Below, one piece after another: positions 36,401-44,172 of a stretch of DNA of 45,952 bases. Made by a program: the position numbers and the translations under genes. This DNA is from Tannerella sp. (GTDB taxonomy: Bacteria; Bacteroidota; Bacteroidia; Bacteroidales; Tannerellaceae), in assembly GCA_031272455.1 (NCBI GenBank), contig JAISTS010000110.1, positions 1 to 45,952 of the forward strand. The letters run 5' to 3'. Under the pieces are notes generated by a model. The model worked only from the letters and a program-made list of their open reading frames with translations. It searched no databases and was not told the origin of the DNA. Position 1 is the first letter of the stretch; every line of letters begins with the position of its first letter.

Positions 36401-36547
36401 GTCAACAACCGTTCCGGTTACTATATTCCCCTGTGCAGCTACTCCGCAGACAATGCACACCAACAGCATAATGATGTTTATGCAGCGCATTATTGTTCGT
36501 GCATGGGAACGAGACGAAACATGATTAGATAAATTAATGTTTTCCAT
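33476..36547 (-). CDS. SusC/RagA-family TonB-dependent transporter with a poly-G tract
   Basis: The 1023-residue protein has a signal peptide, a carboxypeptidase-D-like domain (about 43-118, 'VTGTVVDNSGEPVIGANVLEKG'), the TonB-box region 'LDDIVVVGYG', a plug domain (about 135-240) and a 22-strand barrel ending '...TTVGLNINF'. It should import the ligand captured by SusD through the outer membrane. ATG 36547 gives a long N-region before the hydrophobic segment. A start at the internal Met20 (36490) is also possible. Codons for residues 103-106 contain nine consecutive G (36231-36239), which could slip and shift the frame. It starts 36 bases after the ADP-ribosylglycohydrolase gene upstream. 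Confidence 0.95.
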   Translation of the reverse strand: MENINLSNHVSSRSHARTIMRCINIIMLLVCIVCGVAAQGNIVTGTVVDNSGEPVIGANVLEKGTTNGTVTDTEGKFSINVQNGAVLQISYIGYNTQEISALAGGGKPLTIKMLEDAKTLDDIVVVGYGIQRKLSVTNAISSIDSQNLSEGNSTNITQAMQGKLPGLTIIDRGGAPGSESYTTRIRGITSLNDNSPLILVDGVPGDLSRINPVDIESVSVLKDAASAAIYGSRAAAGVILVNTKAPKEGRLTVSYNGYLGYARSNNNPEHMDAITYMNHQNAAYMNTYGYQFYTDEYIQQWTSNHAKDPDNYPEPNVWHDAMFKLAPQHSHTITLDGGTEKILNRVSYRYMNEDGVLPNYKFNISEMRAKTDYKISNKLTFTSNVTVRFTDRKAPINEWESYYRMWQNSQWGVPYYSDGSYGLSVDSYSPLINAKEMGLSSSKRTAIIGIFRADYQLIKSLKLSAQYSSQINSENYTNFNNKYDFTDKLHPERRTFNAINSMDDYRSKSQEDGIDLQAVYNNSFGKHVLSGILGYSEIHYVSDWVEGYRQSFYNNELQALSLGADDATQSAEGGNSEWGLRSLFGRVNYDFDGRYLLEANLRRDGSSRFAKGHQYGWFPSFSAGWRISNEAFYEPLKTTVNELKLRGSWGKVGSQQVGLYSFMKTYNQSNYVLNGSLATGYRQTSMVSEDISWETTTQLNFGIDAYMFDSKWNLSVDYYKKRTSDILLAMPIPTVIGLSATNQNAGIVENRGFEFLLGTRQTFGDFKLDVTLNANYNKNEVIDLAGTGPYISAYGNSDYRTITTEGKPINSYYGFETDGFFQTQAEVDGYAKWDGSVGPGDIKYVDQNNDGELTPDDYVIFGSELPDWTFSSNMGVTWKNLRLDLFWQGVAGSDKLMTGAILEHGIWGGFAHKVWSDYWTPEHTDAKYPRPTKYTMKNAQISDFSMLNGSYLRLKTLRLSYDIPKSFCNMMKIGSINVYVSATNLLTFSELNKYDIDPEMEGRSQESSFPQTSVTTVGLNINF
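36231..36239 (-). repeat. Homopolymer G9 tract inside susC
   Basis: Nine C on the plus strand (nine G in the coding strand) encode part of 'LAGGGKP' just after the carboxypeptidase-like domain. Gain or loss of one G would cause an early stop and an off state. A nearby GGGG/CCCC pair (36223-36226 and 36231-36234) could form a small hairpin. The present length leaves the gene in frame. Confidence 0.85.
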
Positions 36548-36583
36548 ACGATTATTGTTTTAATTTGAAATAAATTGTAAATT

Positions 36584-38173
36584 TCAATGATGCACCACAC
36601 CGGCAGGCGCGTCTGAATAGATGACAGCGTTGCTGAAATTGATGCTGATATTGTCCACAGGATTGAGCCACTTGAAGGTAACTGTGTGTTTACCTTTGGG
36701 CAGCTGATATTTCCAGAACAGGTCGTGGCGACGCAAGTGGTATCTGGCAGGCAGGTCGACCGATTCGGCAAGGGCGCCGTCGATATACATTTCGGCGTGT
36801 GCTACGTAGCTGTTGTCGTCGTTAGAGCCAAAACGGGCATTTGCGCCTGTCGATCGGACACCGCCCATAAAGACTACGCCTGTACCGTCGAATGTTATTG
36901 CATCAATATCTTTGATATTCTTGTTGATACGTCGCAATTCGACCGGATGATGTCCTTCAAAGCCTTTTTCGTAACGCACGGGCGTCGGCTGCTGACAGGC
37001 TATCGTAACGTCGGAAGCGCCGACCGTACCGCCATTGCGTTCAATCATTTGCAGAGCCTGTTTGTAGCTCATCTCATACGTTTTGTTGAGCGAAATTGTC
37101 GTATAGGCGAAATCCATATCTTCGACATCGACAATTTCTTTTTTCCAGTAATCGGGTATCTTGCTGTAACCCAGAATAGTGCCGAGTATGCCTCCCGACG
37201 ATGCGGGGTTGCAGTCGGAGTCCTGTCCGCAGCGGGTCGAGATATCGATAGTCTTAAAGAAATCGCCTTCGCCATAGAGCAGTCCGATGATGATATAGGC
37301 GCTGTTGATCACCGCGTCGATATTGAACGGCACAAACACGCCGTCGGGGCAGCCGATGTCCTGACTCCATTTTTTCTCACATTCAGCCCAGGTCTGTTTC
37401 CAGTCGTCGGGATACTGTTTATGCCAGCTGATGACGTCGCTCATACATTTATAATATACGCTCTGTTCGGGGATGGTTTTCAGCGCTTCGCTGACGACAA
37501 ACTCAATGTCGTCCGACACAAAAGCCAGAGCATACATAGCTCCGACATAGACGCCGCCGTACCAGCCGTCGCCATAGTTCATTATATGACCGATCTTGTC
37601 CGACACTTCCGACGCGGCATTAGGCATTCCGGGCGACATAATTCCGGCATAGTCAGCCTCGATCTGATAGTCAATATCGTCTGAATGAGGATTATAGAGC
37701 CAGTGCCCCGACTTGGGCGGCATAATCCCGTGCAGGATATTGTACCTTGCCGCCTGATTGGCATGCCAGAGAGCATAACCTGCTGTGGCAAAGGCGACTG
37801 CAAACGAATCGACCGGCGCGTCCAAGCCAAGACGGTCGAAGACGTCAACGAAGGTCAGATCCATATAAACGTCGTCATACAGACCGGGCGTATTGGTCAT
37901 CCACTGCCGGATATAGCCTTCCGACCACGGGATGGTTACGTAGTCCTGAATCATCGTTCCGGGGAACTTAAACTCGGTCGGACCGCCGTAGGTGCAGCCA
38001 ATGGTCTGTCCCGCCCAAGCGCCCTTAATTTTGTCTAACAGCACATCTTTGGTAAGTGTTACTGTTTCAGGGATTTTAGTGCCGGAATTTCCATTCGCCG
38101 ACTGCTGTGTACACGAGAAAAATACACCTGCCATTAGAGCAGGCATCAAGATGCTTAAAATTCTTTTTTTCAT
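36584..38173 (-). CDS. ADP-ribosylglycohydrolase-family lipoprotein (first of two in operon)
   Basis: The 529-residue protein has a lipobox 'FFSC' (Cys21) and then the DraG-like domain (about 40-390). It shares key blocks with the protein at 30180-31865: 'GGPTEF' (63-68), 'YDDVYMDLTF' (99-108), 'DDIDYQIEADYAG' (165-177) and 'RCGQDSDCNPASSGG' (314-328). The last 130 residues are beta-rich ('VVFMGGVRSTGANARFG', 'HTVTFKWLNPVDNISINF') and look like a carbohydrate- or ligand-binding module, different from the tail of the other copy. Substrate is inferred to be an ADP-ribosyl or ribosyl compound outside the cytoplasm. It begins 27 bases after the ribokinase stop. Confidence 0.85.
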   Translation of the reverse strand: MKKRILSILMPALMAGVFFSCTQQSANGNSGTKIPETVTLTKDVLLDKIKGAWAGQTIGCTYGGPTEFKFPGTMIQDYVTIPWSEGYIRQWMTNTPGLYDDVYMDLTFVDVFDRLGLDAPVDSFAVAFATAGYALWHANQAARYNILHGIMPPKSGHWLYNPHSDDIDYQIEADYAGIMSPGMPNAASEVSDKIGHIMNYGDGWYGGVYVGAMYALAFVSDDIEFVVSEALKTIPEQSVYYKCMSDVISWHKQYPDDWKQTWAECEKKWSQDIGCPDGVFVPFNIDAVINSAYIIIGLLYGEGDFFKTIDISTRCGQDSDCNPASSGGILGTILGYSKIPDYWKKEIVDVEDMDFAYTTISLNKTYEMSYKQALQMIERNGGTVGASDVTIACQQPTPVRYEKGFEGHHPVELRRINKNIKDIDAITFDGTGVVFMGGVRSTGANARFGSNDDNSYVAHAEMYIDGALAESVDLPARYHLRRHDLFWKYQLPKGKHTVTFKWLNPVDNISINFSNAVIYSDAPAGVVHH

Positions 38174-38200
38174 GATTTTACAGTTATAATGGTTTAGTAA

Positions 38201-39106
38201 TCAGTATTTTTCAATCTCGTGCCTATAAGGAACAGACGCCTGCGCTCCCATTCGTGTTACGGCGATGGCAGCGGCTTGGCAGGCGAATTTCACCGCGTCG
38301 GCGATGTTTTTGCCTTCGGAAATCCCTACGCACAAGGCGCCGCAGAACGTATCGCCGGCAGCTGTCGTGTCAACAGCCTCAACTTTGACCGCGGGAATTT
38401 CAAAATAATCCGTTCCTTCCTTAACCAAAGCGCCTTTGGCACCGAGCGTAATGATAACAATATCAACACCTTTGGCGCTGATAATATCTGATGCTCGGCG
38501 TGCCGACGACCAGTCTTTGACCGTGATGCCCGACAGCAGTTCAGCCTCCGATTTATTGGGAGTTATAACATACAGATTTTTAAGCAGTTTTGGCGATAGC
38601 ACCTGTGCCGGAGCGGGATTAAGGATAACTTTCACGCCCTTCGATGCCGCTATGTCGGCTGCATATTCGACCGTTGCCATCGGGATTTCGAGCTGCATAA
38701 GCAACAAATCGGCGGCTTCTATCTCAGCGCGCGCCTTTTCGATATCCTGTACCGACAGCGTTCCGTTGGCGCCCGGCGCTACGAGGATGCAGTTTTCGCC
38801 CTTCGCATCGACAGATATAAGCGCCACGCCCGAAGGATTGTCGGCGCTCGAAAAAATATACCGCGTGTCGATGCCCTCAGTTTTGTATAATTCAATGGAT
38901 TGACGCCCGAAAAGGTCGTTGCCCGTTTTCGTGATAAACGACACCTGACCGCCCAGACGAGCTATGGTTACAGCCTGATTCGCCCCTTTGCCGCCGGGGT
39001 TCATCATAAACGTGCCGCCGATAATCGTCTCGCCCGGAACGGGAAGCCGCGATGCCTTAATCACCATATCGGTATTAGAACTGCCTATTACTGCGATTTT
39101 GCTCAT
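38201..39106 (-). CDS. rbsK: Ribokinase (PfkB family)
   Basis: The 301-residue PfkB-fold kinase has 'NPGGKGANQAV' (36-46), the ribokinase sugar-binding glycine motif, and the C-terminal signature 'DTTAAGDTFCGAL' (246-258) with catalytic Asp252. The usual first Gly of GAGD is Ala here (AAGD), a common variation. It phosphorylates ribose (or deoxyribose) at O5 with ATP in the cytoplasm, feeding the pentose phosphate pathway. As the first gene of the operon it is the best clue that the transported product is ribose. A TATTTTTG element lies 27 bases upstream. Confidence 0.92.
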   Translation of the reverse strand: MSKIAVIGSSNTDMVIKASRLPVPGETIIGGTFMMNPGGKGANQAVTIARLGGQVSFITKTGNDLFGRQSIELYKTEGIDTRYIFSSADNPSGVALISVDAKGENCILVAPGANGTLSVQDIEKARAEIEAADLLLMQLEIPMATVEYAADIAASKGVKVILNPAPAQVLSPKLLKNLYVITPNKSEAELLSGITVKDWSSARRASDIISAKGVDIVIITLGAKGALVKEGTDYFEIPAVKVEAVDTTAAGDTFCGALCVGISEGKNIADAVKFACQAAAIAVTRMGAQASVPYRHEIEKY

Positions 39107-39133
39107 TTTTAGGTCTTTTAATTAATTTTGATG

Positions 39134-39141
39134 CAAAAATA
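39134..39141 (-). promoter_or_regulatory. -7 element of the ribokinase-SusCD operon
   Basis: The minus strand reads TATTTTTG, matching TAnnTTTG. A TTTG is present further upstream (39169-39166 on the minus strand) with a 24-base spacer, longer than usual. A weak promoter or one needing an activator is possible. Confidence 0.45.
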
Positions 39142-39271
39142 ATCAGTTAATTATTATCGCGCACGCAAAAAAGTGTCAAAAATGAGAATTTCAACTTACT
39201 AAATATCTCGATAAAAAATTTATTTTCAAACTTATATTTATATGTTTTTTCATAATTACAATATTTTTTCT

Positions 39272-39279
39272 TTACTTTG
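39272..39279 (+). promoter_or_regulatory. Possible -7 element of the helical-protein gene
   Basis: TTACTTTG differs by one base from TAnnTTTG. It lies 19 bases before the ATG at 39299 and downstream of the earlier in-frame ATG at 39242, which supports the later start. Confidence 0.35.
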
Positions 39280-39298
39280 CATTTTAAAACAAAAACTC

Positions 39299-40870
39299 AT
39301 GAAAAAGACTGACGCATTAGTTTTACTCGTTTCTTCGCTAACGAAAGCAGAGAAAAAGAATTTTAGCTCGCACTGTAAAAAATCGGACTATTCTGCACTG
39401 TTCAGATTGATCGATAAAGACCATAATGTTTCGGCTAAAGAACTGAAACAGAAATTTAAACAGAAGCATCAAGGTGCCAATTTTGATGCGACCGTAACGT
39501 ATCTGTACAAAGTACTGCTCGACAGTTTGAGCGATTTGCGTCGCGACCGCGACCGATTTTACTGTCTGTTTGATAACATCCTTAAAGCAAGGATTTTATT
39601 TGAAAAGTCCCTGTTTGAAGAAGCGCTCGATTTGCTTAGCAGCGTAAAAAAAGAGGCGCTTGTAGTGGAAAATTTTTATGCAATGCTCTATGCTTCGCGC
39701 CTCGAACTCGAATATTTGATGTTCCTCAATTTTGCTAACATTACCGAAACGGCGCTCGTCAATAAACATTTCCATATCAATGAGATACAGAAAAAAATGC
39801 AGAAAATCAGCGAACAGTCAGCCCTGTACGAAATGCTAAAATATAGACTGATGCATAAGGGATATATTCATTCACAGAAACAGAAAAACACATTCAACGA
39901 CTTGGTAATTAGCGAAATAAATATCAGCTCGTCGAACAAGGACAGTTTTGAGATAAAAAAGCTACACCTGCTGTTCCAGTCGAATTATCTGATTGGCATA
40001 GGCGACCACGAATCGGCTTCAAATTCGTTACGTGAACTAAATCAGCTTTTTGAGAATAATAGACATCTTTGGAACGACCCGCCGTTTTATTACGTTTCTA
40101 TGCTCGAAGGCATCCTCGACAATCTGCGAAGCATCGGCAGCTACGACGAAATGCCGTATTATATCGGGAGGCTAAAAAATATTCGGAATGTACCTGCCGG
40201 ATTTCAGGCGCATGTCTCTGTGCTTATTTTTCTGTACGAACTGTTTCCTTATCTTGACCGAGGTGATTTTCGTTTAGCTAAGCAACTTGTTGATAAACAC
40301 AAAAATAGACTGTTTGCAGATATGATTAACCTGAATCTGATGAGGCGGGCTGAACTTTCGCTATGTCTTTCAATTATTCACCTCGGACTTGGCGAATATA
40401 AAAAAGCGCAAAGTATTTTAATCAGCGAAATAATACACGATTCAAGAATTTATTCCCTGCCGCTATACCGCACTATCAGGCTAATCAGTCTTATAATCCA
40501 TTACGAACTTGAGCACAATGATATTATCGAACAGACAAGCCGCTCGATAAAACGTGGGATATCGAAAACGAAAGACGCCTATCGTGTTGAATATCTGATG
40601 CTTGACTTCCTGAATAAAAGCGGCGTCGCACTGCATGGTGCAGCCAACAGAAAAGAGCTGTTGAGGAAATTGTCGCCCGAAATGTCCGGTATTAGAAACA
40701 ATATCTTTGAGCGTCAAATACTTAAAAACTTCGATTTCATTGCGTGGATAGAATCTAAACTGACTTTAGTCCCGCTTTCGGAAATACTTGGCAACAAGTT
40801 TGCTCATTTTTCCAGCGTAAACGATTTGCGACCGATGAGGTTGCCGTCGGCGAAAATATCTGCACGGTAG
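39299..40870 (+). CDS. Helical (TPR-like) Bacteroidota protein of unknown function
   Basis: The 523-residue protein has no signal peptide or membrane helix and is predicted by eye to be almost wholly alpha-helical. It begins 'KKTDALVLLVSSLTKAEKKNFSSHCKKSDYSALFRLID', a pattern I associate with a large Bacteroidota family of uncharacterised TPR-like proteins ('SLxKxEKxxF'). Repeats such as 'FEEALDLLSSVKKEALV' and 'GEYKKAQSILISEIIH' look like helical hairpins. I do not know a function. It is divergent from the ribokinase operon (192-base gap) and might be linked to its control, but there is no DNA-binding motif. Its last 67 bases overlap the convergent coiled-coil gene. Confidence 0.8.
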   Translation: MKKTDALVLLVSSLTKAEKKNFSSHCKKSDYSALFRLIDKDHNVSAKELKQKFKQKHQGANFDATVTYLYKVLLDSLSDLRRDRDRFYCLFDNILKARILFEKSLFEEALDLLSSVKKEALVVENFYAMLYASRLELEYLMFLNFANITETALVNKHFHINEIQKKMQKISEQSALYEMLKYRLMHKGYIHSQKQKNTFNDLVISEINISSSNKDSFEIKKLHLLFQSNYLIGIGDHESASNSLRELNQLFENNRHLWNDPPFYYVSMLEGILDNLRSIGSYDEMPYYIGRLKNIRNVPAGFQAHVSVLIFLYELFPYLDRGDFRLAKQLVDKHKNRLFADMINLNLMRRAELSLCLSIIHLGLGEYKKAQSILISEIIHDSRIYSLPLYRTIRLISLIIHYELEHNDIIEQTSRSIKRGISKTKDAYRVEYLMLDFLNKSGVALHGAANRKELLRKLSPEMSGIRNNIFERQILKNFDFIAWIESKLTLVPLSEILGNKFAHFSSVNDLRPMRLPSAKISAR

Positions 40871-41700
40871 GTGCCGGGCGAGAGGTATTCTTCTACATCC
40901 CAGTACATTACGACCTGCACTTCTTCGCCGTCGTATTCGATAGTTTTCATCATCGACCAGGCTATCTCCTTGTTTTCAAACGCGAACACTCCCGAATTTG
41001 CTTTGCGCAGGATATCGTCGTCGGGCTTCATAAGTCGCACATACAAAGCCTTTTCGCCTATCGGGGCGGTGATATTCTTTGCTATCGAGAATTGCAGCAT
41101 CAGCTGTGCTATATTGTTGATTTTCTTAGCGCTTTTGCCTTTCGACGTTAGCGGCGAGACCTGTATGGCGGTAGCGTCGAGGCGACTTGCGAGGTTCACG
41201 CGCTCGGTCAGTTTTTCCTTTTCCTTAGTCAGCTGGGCGGCTGTCGTAGTCGCCTGACGGTATTTTTGCGTTACCTGCCGATTTTCGGTTTTCAGTTTTT
41301 CGTTTTCGGTGTTAAGCGAGTCGATTTGAGCCACATAGCCGCGCATAATTTTTCGCAGCGACTCGAGTTCTTTCTTTAACTCGTTAATACGGCGGGCGTT
41401 GGTGGACTTTACAGTGCGCAACTCCTCCATCAGCCGCTGTACGCGCATCTGCTCGGTAGTCAGCAGAGCGACGAGCGAATCGTTGCCGACGCTAAACTTA
41501 TATCCCTCATATTGAAGCGATAACTCCTCGTATTCGTCCGTCAGCGATTCTTTTTCGAGCGCAAACACCTCTTCCATATCCGCTACGCGCTGCTCCTGAT
41601 AGTAGATGTAATACACAAAAGCGCCCGCCAGCAGCAGGAGTACAACTATCGCCGTGATTATCAGCGATTTTATCTTTATGTTTTTATCTTCGGTACCCAT
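40804..41700 (-). CDS. Membrane-anchored coiled-coil protein of unknown function
   Basis: The 298-residue protein has a short basic N-terminus, one membrane helix (about 12-35, 'SLIITAIVVLLLLAGAFVYYIYY'), a long coiled coil (about 38-170, rich in Glu, Leu and Lys heptads) and a C-terminal beta-rich domain (about 185-298, 'IAQLMLQFSIAKNITAPIGEKALYVRL', 'GTYRADIFADGNLIGRKSFTL'). Most of the protein should face the periplasm. I recognise it only as a conserved-hypothetical Bacteroidota type. Its start region faces guaA divergently. A TTTG...TATCTTTG promoter lies upstream. The 3' end overlaps the gene at 39299-40870 by 67 bases. Confidence 0.82.
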   Translation of the reverse strand: MGTEDKNIKIKSLIITAIVVLLLLAGAFVYYIYYQEQRVADMEEVFALEKESLTDEYEELSLQYEGYKFSVGNDSLVALLTTEQMRVQRLMEELRTVKSTNARRINELKKELESLRKIMRGYVAQIDSLNTENEKLKTENRQVTQKYRQATTTAAQLTKEKEKLTERVNLASRLDATAIQVSPLTSKGKSAKKINNIAQLMLQFSIAKNITAPIGEKALYVRLMKPDDDILRKANSGVFAFENKEIAWSMMKTIEYDGEEVQVVMYWDVEEYLSPGTYRADIFADGNLIGRKSFTLEK

Positions 41701-41733
41701 AAATCCAGATAACGTAAAATATCATACAGACCG

Positions 41734-41767
41734 CAAAGATAGTGATTTATCCGTAAAAAAGAACAAA
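41734..41767 (-). promoter_or_regulatory. Promoter of the coiled-coil protein gene
   Basis: Minus strand TTTG (41767-41764), a 22-base spacer and TATCTTTG (41741-41734) fit the Bacteroidota boxes, 34 bases before the ATG at 41700. Confidence 0.6.
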
Positions 41768-41816
41768 CTTTTCAACACTAACGAAAAAATACGGCTGTTT
41801 TTTAACGAAAATGACG

Positions 41817-41824
41817 TACCTTTG
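41817..41824 (+). promoter_or_regulatory. -7 element of guaA
   Basis: TACCTTTG matches TAnnTTTG. The ATG at 41848 is 23 bases downstream. No -33 match was found. Confidence 0.55.
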
Positions 41825-41847
41825 CAAGCCTGAAACAGTTATTTTTT

Positions 41848-43368
41848 ATGCAAGAAAAGATTATCATTCTCGATTTCGGGTCGCAGACGACACAACTTAT
41901 CGGTCGTAGAATCAGAGAGTTAAATACTTACTGCGAGATTGTGCCTTACAACAAATTCCCGTACGATGACCCGTCGGTCAAAGGCGTGATTTTGTCGGGC
42001 AGTCCTTATTCGGTATATGATACGGCGGCGTTCAAGACTGATTTGTCGGCGTTTCGCGGGCGTTTTCCGCTGCTTGGTATATGCTACGGGGCGCAGTTGC
42101 TCGCCCACACTTCGGGCGGCAAGGTCGAGTCGGCGGGGATGCGCGAATACGGGCGCGCCCACTTGACACGTCTCGACGGCAACGACCGACTGCTGCAAGG
42201 TCTGCAAACCGGCTCGCAGGTCTGGATGTCGCACGGCGATACGATTACGCAGCTCCCGCGTACATTTAATATAATAGCAAGCACCGACGACGTCGCGGCG
42301 GCAGCGTTCAAGGTCGAAAACGAGAATACCTGGGGCGTGCAATTCCATCCCGAAGTATATCATACCGAAGACGGGATGAAGATACTCGACAACTTCCTGA
42401 CGATCTGCGGATGCAGCAAAAACTGGACACCGGCGTCGTTCATCGAGCTGACGGTCAAGGAGTTGAAAGACAAGCTCGGCGACGACAAGGTGATACTTGC
42501 CCTCTCCGGCGGCGTCGATTCGTCGGTAACGGCTGTCCTGCTCAACCGCGCCATCGGCAAAAATCTGACCTGCATTTTCGTTGACCACGGCTTGCTGCGC
42601 AAAAACGAGTTTGCCAAAGTGATGAAGGCTTACGAAGCGCTGAACCTCAACGTCATAGGCGTCAATGCGCACGATAAATTCTATTCCGAGCTGCAAGGCG
42701 TCGAAGAGCCTGAGCAGAAACGCAAAATCATCGGCAAGGGCTTTATTGATGTTTTCGACGAGGAAGCCCGCAAGCTGAAAGACATCAAATGGCTGGGACA
42801 GGGCACGATCTACCCCGATGTGATTGAATCGCTGTCGATTACGGGCACGGTCATCAAGAGCCATCACAACGTTGGCGGTCTGCCGGCGAAGATGAACCTC
42901 AAGCTCGTAGAACCGCTGCGACTGCTGTTTAAGGACGAAGTGCGCCGCGTCGGATACGAACTCGGTATGCCCGAAAACCTTATCAAACGCCATCCCTTCC
43001 CCGGTCCGGGACTGGGCATCCGCATACTCGGCGATGTAACACCCGAAAAAGTGCGCGTGCTGCAGGATGCCGACGATATTTATATCTCGCTGATGCAGGA
43101 ATGGGGCTTGTACGACAGCGTATGGCAGGCTTGCACTATCCTGTTGCCGATACGTTCCGTCGGTGTGATGGGCGACGAGCGCACTTACGAGAACACCGTT
43201 GCCCTGCGAGCCGTAACATCGACCGACGCTATGACAGCAGACTGGGCGCAGCTGCCTTACGACTTCCTCGCAAAGGTTTCAAACGAGATAATCAACAAAG
43301 TCAAGGGCGTAAACCGCGTCGTTTACGACATCAGCTCCAAACCGCCCTCTACTATTGAGTGGGAATAG
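41848..43368 (+). CDS. guaA: GMP synthase (glutamine-hydrolysing)
   Basis: The 506-residue enzyme has an N-terminal class I glutamine amidotransferase domain (about 3-190) with nucleophile Cys79 ('GICYGAQLL'), His167 and Glu169 ('QFHPEVYHT'). The ATP-pyrophosphatase domain has 'LSGGVDSS' (219-226), and the C-terminal dimerisation domain ends '[14 protein letters not shown]'. It converts XMP to GMP. All motifs and the length are normal. It has its own -7 element and appears monocistronic. The convergent DUF2442 gene ends 16 bases after its stop, with no terminator visible. Confidence 0.97.
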   Translation: MQEKIIILDFGSQTTQLIGRRIRELNTYCEIVPYNKFPYDDPSVKGVILSGSPYSVYDTAAFKTDLSAFRGRFPLLGICYGAQLLAHTSGGKVESAGMREYGRAHLTRLDGNDRLLQGLQTGSQVWMSHGDTITQLPRTFNIIASTDDVAAAAFKVENENTWGVQFHPEVYHTEDGMKILDNFLTICGCSKNWTPASFIELTVKELKDKLGDDKVILALSGGVDSSVTAVLLNRAIGKNLTCIFVDHGLLRKNEFAKVMKAYEALNLNVIGVNAHDKFYSELQGVEEPEQKRKIIGKGFIDVFDEEARKLKDIKWLGQGTIYPDVIESLSITGTVIKSHHNVGGLPAKMNLKLVEPLRLLFKDEVRRVGYELGMPENLIKRHPFPGPGLGIRILGDVTPEKVRVLQDADDIYISLMQEWGLYDSVWQACTILLPIRSVGVMGDERTYENTVALRAVTSTDAMTADWAQLPYDFLAKVSNEIINKVKGVNRVVYDISSKPPSTIEWE

Positions 43369-43384
43369 GACGCCGAGCTACTGT

Positions 43385-43798
43385 TTATGTCATTGCCAGC
43401 TCTTTGCCTATGTTGCGTATGGCATTTCGGATTTCTTCTTCTTTGTCGCTCGGAGGCTGTTTGTATCCACGAATATAGGCAGCGAGAAGGCTTTGCTTCA
43501 TTCCTAAACGACGTGCGATGTCCGATGCGTTCAACTCCGGATGGGTAAGGAACAGCAGCGATATCCCCTGCGGCTCGGTTTGCCGTTCAAGAAAACTGTC
43601 AAATGAAATATCCTCGTCTATATCAGGAAAATGTATGCCTGAATACGAAAATCGGTAATTATTCCGTTGCTCCGTCGTAGCATTGAGCAGCCTGTGATAC
43701 CACAGTAACGACTGCGAATACTGCTTGCCGTCGGCAGTTGAAATGTAAATCTTGCCGTCATCGAACCATAATTTTGCTATATTCAATTGCGTATCCAT
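43385..43798 (-). CDS. DUF2442 protein with C-terminal helix-turn-helix
   Basis: The 137-residue protein has a DUF2442 domain (about 5-82, 'IAKLWFDDGKIYISTADGKQYSQSLLWYHRLL', 'IHFPDIDEDISFD') and a Cro/C1-type helix-turn-helix at the C-terminus (about 88-132, 'NASDIARRLGMKQSLLAAYIRG'). DUF2442 genes are very often paired with a DUF4160 gene, and such pairs are thought of as toxin-antitoxin-like modules. The helix-turn-helix suggests that this partner is the antitoxin or autoregulator. It starts three bases after the DUF4160 stop, so the two are co-translated. The activity of the pair is not established here. Confidence 0.82.
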   Translation of the reverse strand: MDTQLNIAKLWFDDGKIYISTADGKQYSQSLLWYHRLLNATTEQRNNYRFSYSGIHFPDIDEDISFDSFLERQTEPQGISLLFLTHPELNASDIARRLGMKQSLLAAYIRGYKQPPSDKEEEIRNAIRNIGKELAMT

Positions 43799-43801
43799 TG
43801 C

Positions 43802-44032
43802 TCATTGATTTTTAGTCCATTCAGTCTTGATAAGTTCTTGGTTTTCCGCCACAATTTTTATGGCAAACCGCAGGTCTTTCGGTTTTAAGCCGCGATTGTA
43901 AACGAGTTTTATTTCATCCTCCACTTCAAACTTCGCCTCACCGTCAGCATTCTCAACGTGAACGTGAACAGGCTCGTGATCCTTGGAGTAGAAGAAAAAT
44001 CTTAATCCGCAAATGTTTATGACTGTGGGCAT
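43802..44032 (-). CDS. DUF4160 protein (toxin-antitoxin-like partner)
   Basis: The 76-residue protein has the DUF4160 core: 'INICGLRFFFYSKDHEPVHVHVENADGEAKFEVE', with the conserved FFYxxDHEPxHVHV pattern, and a C-terminal helix. Its length is normal. The family is small, found in mobile and toxin-antitoxin-like contexts, and has no proven biochemical role that I know of. A complete promoter is present upstream (TTTG, 20-base spacer, TAACTTTG on the minus strand). It is divergent from the AbrB-like/YafQ module with 140 bases between the starts. Confidence 0.85.
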   Translation of the reverse strand: MPTVINICGLRFFFYSKDHEPVHVHVENADGEAKFEVEDEIKLVYNRGLKPKDLRFAIKIVAENQELIKTEWTKNQ

Positions 44033-44056
44033 CTTCGTTTATTATTATTTTTACCG

Positions 44057-44088
44057 CAAAGTTACGTATTCCGCAACAATTCGCCAAA
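44057..44088 (-). promoter_or_regulatory. Promoter of the DUF4160-DUF2442 pair
   Basis: Minus strand TTTG (44088-44085), a 20-base spacer and TAACTTTG (44064-44057) match both boxes at ideal spacing. The -33 box and spacer lie inside the left 34-base direct repeat. Confidence 0.7.
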
Positions 44089-44094
44089 AAATCA
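44061..44094. repeat. Left copy of a 34-base direct repeat flanking the YafQ module
   Basis: It begins GTTACGTATTCCGCAACAAT and ends with CCAAAAAATCA. It matches 44716-44749 at 33 of 34 positions or better, allowing for the edge, and the similarity continues into the A-rich tail after a two-base insertion. It contains the DUF4160 promoter -33 box. Confidence 0.85.
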
Positions 44095-44138
44095 AGAAAA
44101 AAACACCGCAAAATCGGCTGAAACTAAAAAACAATGAG

Positions 44139-44146
44139 TATTTTTG
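44139..44146 (+). promoter_or_regulatory. -7 element of the AbrB-like/YafQ module
   Basis: TATTTTTG matches TAnnTTTG, 27 bases before the ATG at 44173. The -33 area has no match. Confidence 0.5.
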
Positions 44147-44172
44147 CAGCCGTAAACTAAACTGAACGCAAG

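Noticed and set aside
36686-37684. Long open frame antisense to the first ADP-ribosylglycohydrolase gene
   Set aside because: The sense gene is supported by motifs, the lipoprotein signal and operon context. The antisense frame has none of these.
39242-39298. Earlier ATG (39242) for the helical-protein gene
   Set aside because: It lies upstream of the likely -7 box, and the extra residues look non-coding. ATG 39299 begins the family-like sequence.
41920-42993. Long open frame antisense to guaA
   Set aside because: Its product has no domain and is rich in arginine and histidine, as expected from reading a GC-rich coding strand backwards. guaA is certain.
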